Shown: positions 25,663 to 35,238 of the stretch, piece after piece
How the letters are laid out: each line of letters begins with the position of its first letter
How positions within the stretch are numbered: the first letter of the stretch is position 1
Assembly (NCBI RefSeq): GCF_007785775.2
Contig: NZ_VNIK02000013.1
Coordinates: forward strand, 205 to 64,204
DNA length: 64,000 nucleotides
Direction: 5' to 3'
Source: Flagellimonas hadalis
Lineage (GTDB): Bacteria > Bacteroidota > Bacteroidia > Flavobacteriales > Flavobacteriaceae
Notes under the pieces: model-generated
Seen by the model: only the letters and a program-made list of their open reading frames with translations
Databases searched by the model: none
Told to the model about the DNA's origin: nothing
Translations under genes and position numbers: made by a program

Positions 25663-27124
25663 ACTTTTCCTTTTTTTTGATGAGCCATAACCCAAAGAAG
25701 GTCAACAGTCCGTTCAACGGTAACAATTCATAGCCCACCTGATACCCTCCCAAGTAGGAGGAAGGGATATTGGCGACCAAAACAATGATGCAGACCGATA
25801 GCAGGGCGACCACCCACACATATCCATCATGGATCTTGTGCTTGGTCAAAATGCCAAAGGCAAAGAGGCCCAACAGGGGTCCGTAGGTATATCCGGCAAC
25901 CGTCAATAAACTGTCGATCACGTTGCTGCTCAGGATATATTTGAAGGCAATGATGACCAAAATCAGCATGAGGCTCATGCCCACGTGGGTGCGCTTGCGT
26001 ATTTTTTTCTGCTCGGCATCTTCCTTTTTCTCCACGTTCAAAAAATCAACACAGAACGAGGTGGTCAGCGAGGTGAGCGCACTGTCGGCACTACTGTATG
26101 CCGCAGCGATCAGTCCCAACATAAAAGTAATCGAAAGGGCGAGTCCAAGTCCACTGTTCAGGGCTATCTCGGGGAAAAGTAAATCCGTTTTTGGCGTACC
26201 GTCCATAAGCGGGATACCTATACCGTTTCGTTTGTCGTATATGAACAGCAATGCACCCAACAACATGAAAAGAAAAGTAACGCCCACAAGGACAAAACTG
26301 AAGGAGACCATGTTTTTTTGCGCATCCTTCAAGGATTTGCAGGTGAGGTTCTTTTGCATCATGTCTTGGTCCAGACCCGTCATGCAAATCGTGACGAACA
26401 TACCGCCGACAAAGGATTTTATAAAATAATTCCTGTCCAGAAAACTATCCGTCACCAAAAAATCATTGTAACCCTTCAATTCATCCGAGGCCAAGAACTC
26501 GCCAAAGCTCCAGCCCAATTCTTGGTTGATGAACACAATGGAAAGCAGCACGGCCACGATCATAAAGAGCGTTTGCAGCGTATCGGTCCAAACAATTGTT
26601 TTGATGCCTCCTTTGTTGGTGTAGATCCAGATCAGCAAAATGGAGATCACCACGGTAAACTCAAATCGCACCCCAAGATCATCAAAAACGAACTGCTGCA
26701 GCACAATCGCCACTAGGTACAGCCTAAAGGCCGCACCCAATACCCTGGAGACGAAGAAGAAGAACGCCCCCGTCTTGTGGCTCACCGTCCCGAACCGTTC
26801 CAGCAGGTATTCATAAATGGAAGTGAGGTTGAGCCTATAGTATAAGGGCAACAGCACAAAAGCCACCACAAAATAGCCGACCAAATAGCCCAGCACCACC
26901 TGCATATAATTGAACTGGCTGTCCTCCACCCATCCCGGAACCGATATGAACGTCACCCCCGATAGCGAGGCGCCCACCATGCCGAAGGCCACCACAAACC
27001 AAGGTGATTGTTTTCCCGCCTTGAAAAAATCGGCATTGGAATCATTCTTTCCTGTAACGTATGAAATCAATATAAGTACCAAGAAATAGGCGCCTATGAG
27101 CAGTAGAATTTGTGTGGCGGTCAT
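25646..27124 (-). CDS. Sodium:solute symporter family protein
   Basis: The 492-aa inner-membrane protein has about thirteen predicted helices and an SSS/LeuT-type layout. The [10 protein letters not shown] and [14 protein letters not shown] motifs in helices one to two are typical of the family. [14 protein letters not shown] lies around residue 340, where the Na2-site Ser/Thr are expected. The substrate cannot be read from sequence; related flavobacterial members are annotated for sialic acid, proline or unknown solutes. ATG 27124 is preferred, because the frame upstream to 27217 lacks family similarity and would overlap recR. It converges on the CoA-binding gene with a 17-nt overlap. Confidence 0.9.
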   Translation of the reverse strand: MTATQILLLIGAYFLVLILISYVTGKNDSNADFFKAGKQSPWFVVAFGMVGASLSGVTFISVPGWVEDSQFNYMQVVLGYLVGYFVVAFVLLPLYYRLNLTSIYEYLLERFGTVSHKTGAFFFFVSRVLGAAFRLYLVAIVLQQFVFDDLGVRFEFTVVISILLIWIYTNKGGIKTIVWTDTLQTLFMIVAVLLSIVFINQELGWSFGEFLASDELKGYNDFLVTDSFLDRNYFIKSFVGGMFVTICMTGLDQDMMQKNLTCKSLKDAQKNMVSFSFVLVGVTFLFMLLGALLFIYDKRNGIGIPLMDGTPKTDLLFPEIALNSGLGLALSITFMLGLIAAAYSSADSALTSLTTSFCVDFLNVEKKEDAEQKKIRKRTHVGMSLMLILVIIAFKYILSSNVIDSLLTVAGYTYGPLLGLFAFGILTKHKIHDGYVWVVALLSVCIIVLVANIPSSYLGGYQVGYELLPLNGLLTFFGLWLIKKKEKFNTVQ

Positions 27125-27200
27125 AGATGAAATTTGATTTGCAAAGTACGAAAGTAAATTGGTAAAGCTAAAATCGTAATTTTGTGGGAGATTAGAGCCT

Positions 27201-27821
27201 ATGGAATTTTCGTCCAAACTATTGGAAAATGCAGTTCAGGAAATGTCGCACTTGCCCGGCATAGGCAAGCGCACGGCATTGCGCTTGGTCCTTCACCTGC
27301 TGAAACAGCCGCAGGAGCGAACAGAACTGCTCACCGAGGCCCTGATGAAGCTCAAGAGCGAGGTGAATTTCTGCAAGAGCTGCCACAACATTTCCGATAC
27401 CGAACTCTGCGAGATATGCGCCAACCCCAAACGGGACGAGAGCTTGGTGTGCGTGGTGGAGGACATCAGGGATGTGATGGCCATTGAGAACACCTCTCAA
27501 TACAAAGGCCTTTACCATGTGCTCGGCGGAAAGATATCCCCTATGGAAGGTGTGGGTCCCCAAGACCTCAATATCGCTTCTTTGATCCAAAAGGTCAAGG
27601 AAGGCACGGTCAAGGAACTTATTTTTGCCTTGAGTTCGACCATGGAAGGGGACACTACCAATTTTTACATTTATAGACAATTGGAAGGGTTGGAGGTCGT
27701 TACCTCGGCCATAGCCAGAGGTATTTCCGTTGGGGACGAACTGGAATTTGCCGATGAGGTCACCTTGGGAAGGAGCATCGTGAACAGGGTGCCTTTTGAG
27801 AGTTCCATAAAGGCGAATTAA
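27201..27821 (+). CDS. recR: Recombination mediator RecR
   Basis: The 206-aa protein has the standard RecR layout: helix-hairpin-helix L-P-G-I-G-K-R-T-A at residues 18-26, a four-cysteine zinc finger C-K-S-C then C-E-I-C at about 57-72, and a Toprim domain beginning V-C-V-V-E-D-I-R-D at about 80. The Walker-like C-terminal region contains [13 protein letters not shown]. RecR acts with RecO (and RecF) to load RecA on gapped DNA. A TAATTTTG -7-like element lies at 27177-27184, just before the gene and facing it. It is divergent from the symporter gene. Confidence 0.96.
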   Translation: MEFSSKLLENAVQEMSHLPGIGKRTALRLVLHLLKQPQERTELLTEALMKLKSEVNFCKSCHNISDTELCEICANPKRDESLVCVVEDIRDVMAIENTSQYKGLYHVLGGKISPMEGVGPQDLNIASLIQKVKEGTVKELIFALSSTMEGDTTNFYIYRQLEGLEVVTSAIARGISVGDELEFADEVTLGRSIVNRVPFESSIKAN

Positions 27822-27868
27822 GGAATGATTAAAAAATGCACACAAACCAATAATAAGTGGATTTCTTT

Positions 27869-27889
27869 AGTATTTTTGCAAAATACTAG
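27869..27889. promoter_or_regulatory. Perfect palindrome overlapping a -7-like element before the E2 gene
   Basis: TAGTATTTT, TGC, AAAATACTA is a perfect 9-bp inverted repeat. It contains TATTTTTG (27871-27878), a match to the TAnnTTTG -7 box, about 40 nt before the ATG at 27916. It could be an operator or a weak terminator of recR; no T-tract follows. Confidence 0.4.
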
Positions 27890-27915
27890 TCAAAATCACT
27901 TTGATAAATAGGAAT

Positions 27916-29274
27916 ATGGCAAAATTTGAATTGAAATTACCGCAAATGGGAGAAAGTGTCGCCGAGGCCACGTTGACCAATTGGTTGAAAGAAGTGGGCG
28001 ATACCGTGGAATTGGATGAAGCTGTCTTCGAGATCGCGACCGATAAAGTGGATTCAGAGGTTCCCAGTGAAGTGGAAGGCGTGCTGTTGGAAAAGCGGTT
28101 CGATGTGGACGATGTCATAAAAGTGGGTGAAGTGGTTGCCGTGATCCAAGTGGATGGCGATGTGGATGATGTTTCAGGTGATACCGACAGCGCTGATGAA
28201 GAGGAAGAGCCCGTAGCGGAACAGGTTGAGGCCTTGGAAACCCAAATGGCCCATGTGAAGGAATCCGTGACCACCGCAAAACCCGATTTTTCCAGTTCAG
28301 AACGATTTTATTCACCTTTGGTGAAAAATATAGCGAAGGAAGAAGGGGTCTCCATGGAAGAACTGGAGGCCATCATAGGTACAGGTAAAGAAGGTAGGGT
28401 CACCAAGACCGATATCATGGCCTATTTGGAAAACCGTTCCAATGGGAATGCAAAACCTGCCCCAGCTACTCCGGCACCAAAAGAGCAAAAACAAGTTGAG
28501 GAGGCACCACAACCACAGAAAGTAATAGAGGAGAAACCCAAACATGCACCTATTGCTGTGGGACATGGGGATGAGGTCATTCCATTGACCCGAATGGGAA
28601 AACTCATCGCCCAGCATATGGTCGATAGTGTTTCCACCTCTGCGCACGTGCAGAGTTTTGTGGAAGTGGATGTGACCAATGTGGTGAATTGGCGGGAGAA
28701 GATGAAGAAGGCCTTTGAGCAACGGGAAGGGGAAAAATTGACCTTCACGCCCATATTTATGGAAGCTGTGGCCGTGGCACTGAAAAAATTCCCGATGATG
28801 AACATTTCACTGGACGGGGACAAGGTCATCAAAAAGAAAAATATCAATTTGGGAATGGCAGCGGCCCTGCCCGATGGCAACCTGATTGTGCCCGTCATCA
28901 AAAATGCGGACCAGTTGAACCTTGTCGGTATGGCAAAAATGGTGAACGATCTGGCCAATAGGGCCCGTAACAACCAGTTGAAGCCCGATGAGGTAAAAGA
29001 TGGAACCTATACCGTGACCAATGTGGGTACGTTTGGCAGTGTGTTCGGTACGCCCATCATCAACCAGCCGCAAGTGGGCATCCTAGCTCTGGGAGCCATT
29101 CGGAAACTACCTTCCGTTATCGAGACCGATCAAGGGGAATATATAGGTATCCGAAGTAAAATGTTCCTTTCGCACAGCTATGATCATAGGGTGGTGAACG
29201 GTGCTTTGGGCGGAATGTTCGTCAAGACGGTCGCCGATTATTTGGAAGCTTGGGACGTGAACAGGGAAATATAA
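27916..29274 (+). CDS. 2-oxo acid dehydrogenase E2 component (dihydrolipoamide acyltransferase)
   Basis: The 452-aa protein has one lipoyl domain (residues 1-78, with the lipoylated Lys in A-T-D-K-V-D-S-E-V), an acidic linker, and an E1/E3-binding domain at about 132-170. A Pro/Ala/Lys linker leads to a C-terminal catalytic domain of about 230 residues. This layout fits branched-chain or pyruvate dehydrogenase E2. The active-site motif, usually H-R-x-x-D-G, reads H-R-V-V-N-G here: His is kept but Asp is Asn (AAC at 29197-29199). No E1 or E3 gene is nearby, so it must join subunits encoded elsewhere. ATG 27916 is chosen because the frame upstream has only a weak TTG. Confidence 0.92.
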   Translation: MAKFELKLPQMGESVAEATLTNWLKEVGDTVELDEAVFEIATDKVDSEVPSEVEGVLLEKRFDVDDVIKVGEVVAVIQVDGDVDDVSGDTDSADEEEEPVAEQVEALETQMAHVKESVTTAKPDFSSSERFYSPLVKNIAKEEGVSMEELEAIIGTGKEGRVTKTDIMAYLENRSNGNAKPAPATPAPKEQKQVEEAPQPQKVIEEKPKHAPIAVGHGDEVIPLTRMGKLIAQHMVDSVSTSAHVQSFVEVDVTNVVNWREKMKKAFEQREGEKLTFTPIFMEAVAVALKKFPMMNISLDGDKVIKKKNINLGMAAALPDGNLIVPVIKNADQLNLVGMAKMVNDLANRARNNQLKPDEVKDGTYTVTNVGTFGSVFGTPIINQPQVGILALGAIRKLPSVIETDQGEYIGIRSKMFLSHSYDHRVVNGALGGMFVKTVADYLEAWDVNREI

Positions 29275-29354
29275 CCGATAAAAACGGTCCATTTTCTTTT
29301 CACTATGTGTAATTTAGGGAGCTAAAGCCTTAAACAAACATTCAAAGACCCCAC

Positions 29355-30128
29355 ATGCAGTTACAATTGACCAAACCTATATGTTTTTTTGACCTGGAGA
29401 CCACTGGGACCAATGTGGCAAAGGACAGGATCGTGGAAATTTCCATCCTAAAGGTATATCCCAACGGAAACAAAGAGAGCCGAACATGGTTGGTGAACCC
29501 AGAAATGCCCATTTCTCCCGAGTCGGAAGCCGTTCATGGCATATCCAACGAAAAAGTGGCCAATGAGCCCACCTTCAAACAACTGTCCAAGGAAATTTAT
29601 AAAATGATCAAGGACAGTGATCTCGCCGGGTTCAATTCCGATCGTTTTGATATCCCGCTTCTGGTGGAGGAAATGCTCAGGGCGGATATTGATTTTGATA
29701 TGAAGAACATGGTGTCCGTGGATGTGCAGACCATTTTCCATAAAATGGAAAAGCGCACCCTGGAGGCCGCCTATAAATTCTATTGCGATAAGAATTTGGA
29801 AGATGCCCACAGCGCCGAGGCCGATACCCTGGCCACCTATGAAGTGCTGTTGGCCCAACTGGAAAGATACCCCGAACTGGAGAACAACGTAAAAAAGTTG
29901 TCCGAGTTCACGACACGGAAACAATCGTTGGATTTTGCCGGTTTTATTGTCTTGGACGAAGAGGAACGGGCCATTTTTTCATTCGGCAAGCATAAGGGAA
30001 AAATGGTGGAAGAAGTCCTAGAGGCAGAGCCTGGCTATTTTGGCTGGATCTTGAACGCTGACTTCCCGCTGTACACCAAAAAAGTACTTACCCAGATCAA
30101 GTTGAGCAAGCTCAACACCAAAATTTAA
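29355..30128 (+). CDS. DnaQ-like 3'-5' exonuclease with C-terminal DUF3820-type module
   Basis: The 257-aa protein has a DEDDh exonuclease domain in residues 1-170. The first motif is F-F-D-L-E-T-T-G-T, the middle one F-N-S-D-R-F-D-I-P-L, and the last D-A-H-S-A-E-A-D (His and Asp ligands). The C-terminal 60 residues carry F-S-F-G-K-H-K-G-K and G-W-I-L-N-A-D-F-P, the short module often attached to such exonucleases (DUF3820). It should remove nucleotides from DNA 3' ends; whether it proofreads for a polymerase or acts in repair is open. It is followed after 35 nt by the FAH-family gene in the same direction. Confidence 0.9.
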   Translation: MQLQLTKPICFFDLETTGTNVAKDRIVEISILKVYPNGNKESRTWLVNPEMPISPESEAVHGISNEKVANEPTFKQLSKEIYKMIKDSDLAGFNSDRFDIPLLVEEMLRADIDFDMKNMVSVDVQTIFHKMEKRTLEAAYKFYCDKNLEDAHSAEADTLATYEVLLAQLERYPELENNVKKLSEFTTRKQSLDFAGFIVLDEEERAIFSFGKHKGKMVEEVLEAEPGYFGWILNADFPLYTKKVLTQIKLSKLNTKI

Positions 30129-30163
30129 GAGAAACACAAAAACACCCCCAATTACAAAGCTAT

Positions 30164-30775
30164 ATGAAACTGATATGTATAGGCCGCAACTATGTGGACC
30201 ACATTGAAGAGCTGAACAATGAGCGTCCGGAGGAACCGGTCGTGTTCATCAAACCCGATTCGGCCATCCTGCCCAAAGAGCAGGATTTTTACATCCCGGA
30301 GTTTTCCAACGATGTCCACCATGAAGTTGAGGTCTTGGTCAAGATCAAAAAAGTGGGAAAGCACATCGCCAGGGAATTTGCCCATAACTATTATGATGAA
30401 ATAGGCCTAGGGATAGATTTCACGGCCAGGGACCTGCAGGCCAAACTGAAAGCAAAAGGACTGCCCTGGGAAAAAGCCAAGGGATTTGATGGAGCTGCGG
30501 TCATTGGAAACTGGTTGCCCAAGAGCAGGTTCGAAAATGTGGACCATATCGATTTTTCCCTATCAAAGAACGGGGAAACGGTACAGGAAGGAAATACTGC
30601 TTTGATGTTGTGGAAGATAGATGAGATCATTGCCCATGTGTCCACTTATTTTATGCTGAAAAAGGGAGATGTTTTGTTTACGGGTACCCCTGCCGGTGTT
30701 GGTAAAGTAAGCCCAAATGACTACCTTTCAGGAATGCTTGAAGGAGAAAAACTATTTGAAATTAATGTAAGATAA
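30164..30775 (+). CDS. Fumarylacetoacetate hydrolase family protein
   Basis: The 203-aa protein is the short FAH type. I-G-R-N-Y is at the N-terminus and F-I-K-P-D-S-A-I at about 30. The metal-binding acids are Glu in H-E-V-E-V-L-V-K (about 54-58) and Asp in G-I-D-F-T-A-R-D-L-Q (about 85). G-T-P-A-G-V-G is near the end. Family members are acylpyruvases, oxaloacetate decarboxylases or tautomerases; the exact reaction is not fixed by sequence. Its TAA overlaps the ATG of the Hpt gene (TAATG), so the two are translationally coupled. Confidence 0.9.
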   Translation: MKLICIGRNYVDHIEELNNERPEEPVVFIKPDSAILPKEQDFYIPEFSNDVHHEVEVLVKIKKVGKHIAREFAHNYYDEIGLGIDFTARDLQAKLKAKGLPWEKAKGFDGAAVIGNWLPKSRFENVDHIDFSLSKNGETVQEGNTALMLWKIDEIIAHVSTYFMLKKGDVLFTGTPAGVGKVSPNDYLSGMLEGEKLFEINVR

Positions 30776-31113
30776 TGATTTACAACCTCGATAAAATCAA
30801 TGAAATGGCCGAAGGTGATGAAGATTTCATTGCCTCTGTGATTTCCGTATTCTTGGAAGAAGTTCCGGAAGATTTGGAAGGACTGGAAAGGGCCATTGGA
30901 AATAGAGACCATGAAAATGTCTATAAACTGGCGCACAAAATAAAACCCAACGTGGATATTTTGGGCATGGAACAGACCAGGGACAGGGCACTGGAAATAG
31001 AGACCTTGGGAAAGAATGAGGCAAGTATGGAGGAGATTGAGGAAAAGTTCCCCCTGCTCAAGAAGGATGTCCTTCAGGTCGTGGCAGAACTTAAAAAAGA
31101 TTTTGATCTATAG
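30775..31113 (+). CDS. Hpt domain (histidine phosphotransfer) protein
   Basis: The 112-aa all-helical protein is a stand-alone Hpt module. The phospho-accepting His lies in V-Y-K-L-A-H-K-I-K-P-N (about residue 48), with the small residues and Lys that normally follow it. The domain carries phosphoryl groups between hybrid sensor kinases and response regulators, but no kinase or regulator gene is present in the window, so it must serve partners elsewhere. It starts on the stop of the FAH gene and is followed directly by cinA with no gap, so it is cotranscribed with both. Confidence 0.88.
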   Translation: MIYNLDKINEMAEGDEDFIASVISVFLEEVPEDLEGLERAIGNRDHENVYKLAHKIKPNVDILGMEQTRDRALEIETLGKNEASMEEIEEKFPLLKKDVLQVVAELKKDFDL

Positions 31114-32361
31114 ATGCAAGCCGAGATCATCACCATTGGGGATGAGATCCTTATTGGGCAAATAGTAGACTCCAATTCCGCGTTCATTGCCAAAGAGCTC
31201 AACCAGATTGGCGTTTCGGTATATCGGATAACCTCGGTGCAGGACGATCGGGAGCACATCACCAACGCACTGCAAGAGGCGGGCGATCGTTCTTCCGTCA
31301 TCATTGTTACGGGAGGCCTAGGCCCCACCAAGGACGATGTGACCAAGGAAACGCTCTGTAACTTCTTCGGGGATACGCTTGTACAGGATCAAGCGGTCTT
31401 GGAACACATAGAGGAATTGTTCAAGAAATACATCACTACGCCCATTTCCGACCTGAACCGCAGGCAGGCATTGGTGCCTTCCAAGGCAACGGTGCTCCAC
31501 AATGCATTCGGAACAGCACCCGGACTCTGGATGAAGAAGGGCGATGTGTCCTATTTTTTTCTGCCAGGTGTCCCATATGAGATGAAAAACCTCATCACCA
31601 GTTCGGTTTTGCCCAAAATCATGGAAACCTACGAGCGGCCCTATATCGTCCACAAGACCCTATTGACCTACGGCATGGGTGAAAGTGCGATTGCGGAAAA
31701 AATAGAGTCGTGGGAGAACCATCTGCCTTCCCATATCAAATTGGCCTACCTGCCGAATCTGGGCAGGGTACGGCTCCGACTTTCTTCCAAAGGAACGGAT
31801 AGGGAAGCGCTCTTGGCATCCGTTGAGGCCGAGGCCAAAAAATTGTACCCCATCATTGGGGACATCATCTATGGTGAGGAAGAAGATGGGACCATCGAAA
31901 GCCAAATAGGCAAGTTCCTGAACCAAAAGCAAATGACCTTGGCCACGGCCGAGAGTTTTACCGGGGGAAAGATTGCCGAACAGATCACGTCGGTGCCCGG
32001 AGCGTCCAACTATTTTAAGGGCAGTGTGGTCAGCTATGCCACTGAGACCAAGATCAAGGTGTTGGGTATCCCGGAGGAAATGATCCAAAAGCATTCCGTG
32101 GTAAGCGAGGAAGTGGCCATGGCCATGGCGGAGAACGTCAGGAAATTACTGGGAACCGATTTTGCCGTGTCCACCACAGGCAATGCGGGACCCACCAAAG
32201 GTGACTCCGATGCGGATGTAGGAACGGTATATATTGGGATCAGTACCCCAAGAGGAACAACGGCCCATGAATTTGCCATGGGAAACCATCGGGAACGGGT
32301 GGTGAAGAAGTCTGTAAGCAAGGCTTTTGAACTCCTTTATAAAGAAATTTTAAATTTCTGA
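31114..32361 (+). CDS. cinA: CinA-type nicotinamide mononucleotide deamidase-related protein
   Basis: The 415-aa protein has two domains. Residues 1-170 are MoaB/MogA-like ([16 protein letters not shown] and [11 protein letters not shown]). Residues 255-415 are the CinA amidohydrolase-like domain ([12 protein letters not shown] and V-S-Y-A-T-E-T-K). The usual A-E-S-C-T-G-G reads A-E-S-F-T-G-G. CinA proteins recycle pyridine nucleotides by NMN deamidation and ADP-ribose cleavage. The gene starts in the base after the Hpt stop. It is followed by the rpmB promoter; cinA next to rpmB is a gene order I associate with flavobacteria. Confidence 0.93.
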   Translation: MQAEIITIGDEILIGQIVDSNSAFIAKELNQIGVSVYRITSVQDDREHITNALQEAGDRSSVIIVTGGLGPTKDDVTKETLCNFFGDTLVQDQAVLEHIEELFKKYITTPISDLNRRQALVPSKATVLHNAFGTAPGLWMKKGDVSYFFLPGVPYEMKNLITSSVLPKIMETYERPYIVHKTLLTYGMGESAIAEKIESWENHLPSHIKLAYLPNLGRVRLRLSSKGTDREALLASVEAEAKKLYPIIGDIIYGEEEDGTIESQIGKFLNQKQMTLATAESFTGGKIAEQITSVPGASNYFKGSVVSYATETKIKVLGIPEEMIQKHSVVSEEVAMAMAENVRKLLGTDFAVSTTGNAGPTKGDSDADVGTVYIGISTPRGTTAHEFAMGNHRERVVKKSVSKAFELLYKEILNF

Positions 32362-32368
32362 AAAAGAA

Positions 32369-32401
32369 TTTTGTACGTCCCGTTAAAATGGTATAAATTT
32401 G
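32369..32401 (+). promoter_or_regulatory. Bacteroidota-type promoter of the rpmB-rpmG-DUF4295 operon
   Basis: TTTTG at 32369-32373 and TAAATTTG at 32394-32401 are separated by 20 nt, a near-perfect match to the TTTG-N20-TAnnTTTG promoter of Bacteroidota. The start would be near 32406, giving a leader of about 30 nt before the rpmB ATG. Confidence 0.78.
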
Positions 32402-32434
32402 CAGCCTCAATAAAATCACTCAAAAGTTAGGGAG

Positions 32435-32662
32435 ATGTCTAAAGTTTGTGAAGTTACAGGAAAAAAGGTGATGTTTGGAAACAACGTATCCTTTTCTATC
32501 AATAAGACCAAGAGAAGGTTCGATGTGAACGTTTCCAAGAAGAAGTTTTACATCCCGGAAGAAGACCGTTGGGTAACCTTGAACGTATCTTCCAAAGGAT
32601 TGAAAATCATCAACAAGAAGGGTATCTCTGCCGTATTGAAGGAGATGAACGCCCAAAAGTAA
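32435..32662 (+). CDS. rpmB: 50S ribosomal protein L28
   Basis: The 75-aa basic protein starts C-E-V-T-G-K-K-V-M-F-G-N-N-V-S, the L28 signature, followed by K-T-K-R-R-F-D-V-N. Size and charge fit bL28. It is the first gene of a short ribosomal operon headed by a clear promoter, and is followed 28 nt later by rpmG. Confidence 0.97.
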   Translation: MSKVCEVTGKKVMFGNNVSFSINKTKRRFDVNVSKKKFYIPEEDRWVTLNVSSKGLKIINKKGISAVLKEMNAQK

Positions 32663-32690
32663 GTAGTATAAGCGTTTTAAGTACGATACA

Positions 32691-32873
32691 ATGGCCAAGA
32701 AAGGAAATAGGATTCAGGTAATTTTGGAGTGCACAGAGCACAAGGAATCTGGTATGCCAGGTACATCCAGGTACATTACCACCAAGAACAAGAAGAACAC
32801 GCCAGATAGGATGGAGATCAAAAAATTCAACCCTATCCTTAAGCGCATGACCGTCCATAAAGAAATCAAGTAA
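32691..32873 (+). CDS. rpmG: 50S ribosomal protein L33
   Basis: The 60-aa protein matches bL33: [14 protein letters not shown] near the N-terminus, [11 protein letters not shown] in the centre and [11 protein letters not shown]-type ending. There is a single Cys and no zinc-binding C-x-x-C pair, so it is of the zinc-independent (C-minus) kind. It lies between rpmB and the DUF4295 gene in one operon. Confidence 0.96.
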   Translation: MAKKGNRIQVILECTEHKESGMPGTSRYITTKNKKNTPDRMEIKKFNPILKRMTVHKEIK

Positions 32874-32911
32874 TCCCTTTTCATCACGAAAAGGCAAACA
32901 ATATATAAGCC

Positions 32912-33064
32912 ATGGCAAAGAAAACAGTAGCAACGCTTCAATCATCATCCAAAAGATTGACCAAGGCCATCAAAATGGTAAAGTCTCCAAAAACGGGGGC
33001 CTATACTTTCGTAGAGTCTGTAATGGCTCCTGAAATGGTCAACGATTGGTTGAACAAGCAATAA
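32912..33064 (+). CDS. DUF4295 small basic protein of the L28-L33 operon
   Basis: The 50-aa Lys-rich protein (A-K-K-T-V-A-T-L-Q start, M-V-K-S-P-K-T-G-A-Y-T-F in the centre, ending D-W-L-N-K-Q) matches DUF4295, found in Bacteroidota directly after rpmB and rpmG. Small size, basic charge and fixed position suggest a ribosome-bound protein; that is inference. ATG at 32912 is 38 nt after the rpmG stop. A terminator follows. Confidence 0.9.
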   Translation: MAKKTVATLQSSSKRLTKAIKMVKSPKTGAYTFVESVMAPEMVNDWLNKQ

Positions 33065-33088
33065 GACAAATTTCCTTTGGAAATACAG

Positions 33089-33117
33089 AGCCGCTCAGAT
33101 AGAGCGGCTTTTTTTAT
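33089..33117 (+). terminator. Rho-independent terminator of the ribosomal operon
   Basis: AGCCGCTC / GAGCGGCT is an 8-bp perfect stem with an AGATA loop, followed by eight T. It lies 24 nt after the DUF4295 stop and just before the stop of the convergent surface-protein gene. Confidence 0.9.
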
Positions 33118-33128
33118 TCCGTTGATTT

Positions 33129-35012
33129 CTAATTTTTAGTCACGCGGTAGGTGATTCTTCGGTTGGTGACCACCGTACCAACCTGTAGTGTTAATGTAGC
33201 GGTATCGCTTGTAGTGGAACCGCATACAAAAGCATCATTGCTTGCCAACAATCGGTAGGCTGCATTGTTTTCGCTGGGGGTTGGGTTGGTGATGGTCAAT
33301 GTGTTCGTGGTGGTACCGGAATAAATGCCCGTGTCGGAAAGGTTGACCCAGGAACCTCCATTGTAATATTGCCATTGGAGCTGGTCGGCAGTCACTGTTG
33401 CCGATATGTTTGTCGTGCATCCCGGGCAGGTGGCAACATCCATGGGTTGGGAGGTGATGGTGGGCGCAGCCCCTGCCTCCCTGAAATCATAGGTGGTATT
33501 GGAGTTGTTATCGCTAGGTACAGTGTAACCGTCCGATCCACTGGTCACCAATCCCTCCGAATTGATGGTGATGGGGTTCGGCCCCAGACGTCCATCTGCA
33601 TTATTGTCCGTGAATCCAGACTCCACCACATCGTTGCAGCCATCCCCATCTGCATCCAGTACATAGGCATCATAACTGCCATCTCCGTTGGAATCAAAAA
33701 TGGTATAGGTCAATAGGGCAGAGGCGGTATCGTTGTCCTCAATGGAGTTATAGATGCCGTTTGCCCCAGAATTCCCTAGGGCACCGTCTATCCTCCCGTC
33801 ATTATTGGCATCACTGACTCCCGGCTCTTCCAATGCCCCTGATTCTACAAGGTCATATATCCCATCATTGTCCGAGTCAAGATCTAAATGGTTGCCAATG
33901 CCATCTCCATCCGTATCACAAATGGCACTGGCAAACAATTCCCCGGTAAAGCCTTCGGGGCCTGGACCAGCTTGGTTCGTGACAGTAAACGTATTGTTGT
34001 TGCCAGGTATCCAGGCAAGAGTGTTGAAAGGGGTTCCCCCTTGGGCCTCCATGGGTTCCAAGGAAGTCGATGAGGCATTTCTACTGCCATATAGGTTGAT
34101 TTCTCCATATTCGTCAACTACCAACCGCAATCTGGGAATGCCATTGGAATTTGCCGTCCAAGGAGAATTGATGAAACTTCCGTCCGACTGAAAAACAAAA
34201 TATTCCTCACCGGCACCCAATGCGCCATTCTCAAATTCCAGAATGGATGGGTGGATGTCTGTACCATTGATATCCAGTTGGAAGGAGTTGTCCATGGATG
34301 AAAAATCCAACCGTAAGTATCCAGTATCAGTATGGTTGATCACAACAGACCTTTCACCCACATCGGCAGATGTCAAAAAAGAGGCATTGAGCGCAGTACA
34401 ATATTCTTCCTCATCCGTAATACCGTCATTGTCATCGTCCAGGTCAACCACATCTATGGTACCATCCCCATCGGTGTCCGTGGTAGGGGTTGAGGTTGTT
34501 GTAATCAGCACATTGTCAATATAGGCACGGTCGTTGCTTTGGGACCAGTTGGCCCCGCCCTTCATAAAACGAATGGTGGTGTTGCTTGATATGTATGCCG
34601 AAATGTCTTGGCTAAAGGAGCCACTTTGGTTGCCCGAAAAAGTATCCAATGTTGTGAAAGAAGTGCCGTCGCTTGAAATTTCAATTATCAGGGTCTCCCC
34701 GGCTTCCAAGCTGGAAGTTCGCCAGTCAAAAGAAAGATTTGCCGAAGTATAGCCACTTAGATCTGCGGACCTTCTGATGTTTTCGGTCCAGATGTAATAA
34801 AAATAGAGCTCTCCGCCAGTCACCCGAATGTATCCGTTGGAAGCACTGTTGTCATCGTTGTATTCCAACCAATTGGTGGACCAGTTTTGGGAACCAGTAT
34901 TATTGGAATAGGAAATGGATCCAAAGTTGTCTGCAAAGGTATCTTGGCCCACAACTGGTAAGTAAATTACTGCGAGCAAGGCAAATAGAAATTTTCCTAG
35001 ATTTCTTGTCAT
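33129..35012 (-). CDS. Secreted thrombospondin type 3 repeat surface protein
   Basis: The 627-aa protein has a signal peptide (cleaved near V-V-G-Q). A jelly-roll-like N-terminal domain lies at residues 25-175, with repeated W-S-T/Q-S and a Y-I-D-N-V-L-I ending. Calcium-binding type 3 repeats with D-x-D-G-D-G-x-x-D motifs occur at about 178-200, 375-400 and 450-470, and an Ig-like C-terminal domain at about 525-612 has the P-T-I-T-S-Q-P start of immunoglobulin-like repeats. The last residues (N-R-R-I-T-Y-R-V-T-K-N) do not resemble the type A or type B T9SS sorting domains I know. It sits convergently between the ribosomal operon and ftsY, an insertion into what is usually a core cluster. Function is unknown; adhesion or glycan binding is plausible. 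Confidence 0.82.
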   Translation of the reverse strand: MTRNLGKFLFALLAVIYLPVVGQDTFADNFGSISYSNNTGSQNWSTNWLEYNDDNSASNGYIRVTGGELYFYYIWTENIRRSADLSGYTSANLSFDWRTSSLEAGETLIIEISSDGTSFTTLDTFSGNQSGSFSQDISAYISSNTTIRFMKGGANWSQSNDRAYIDNVLITTTSTPTTDTDGDGTIDVVDLDDDNDGITDEEEYCTALNASFLTSADVGERSVVINHTDTGYLRLDFSSMDNSFQLDINGTDIHPSILEFENGALGAGEEYFVFQSDGSFINSPWTANSNGIPRLRLVVDEYGEINLYGSRNASSTSLEPMEAQGGTPFNTLAWIPGNNNTFTVTNQAGPGPEGFTGELFASAICDTDGDGIGNHLDLDSDNDGIYDLVESGALEEPGVSDANNDGRIDGALGNSGANGIYNSIEDNDTASALLTYTIFDSNGDGSYDAYVLDADGDGCNDVVESGFTDNNADGRLGPNPITINSEGLVTSGSDGYTVPSDNNSNTTYDFREAGAAPTITSQPMDVATCPGCTTNISATVTADQLQWQYYNGGSWVNLSDTGIYSGTTTNTLTITNPTPSENNAAYRLLASNDAFVCGSTTSDTATLTLQVGTVVTNRRITYRVTKN

Positions 35013-35238
35013 CTAATAAATCTATTTGTGGATAGTTCAAAAATACGCACATATCATAGCTTCGGCCTAAGTTTTGTTGTGTAGCCAAGTGTTTGACGGG
35101 TAAAACACTATTTATCTGGGGTTTATGAGGTTGATTTTTCACGATGGCAAAAGAATATAGGAAAGCTTTATCCTCAATTTGACCCAACATAACTCCCCTT
35201 ACTTTGCTATCTTTGGGGATTATCTATTTGAACACGGG

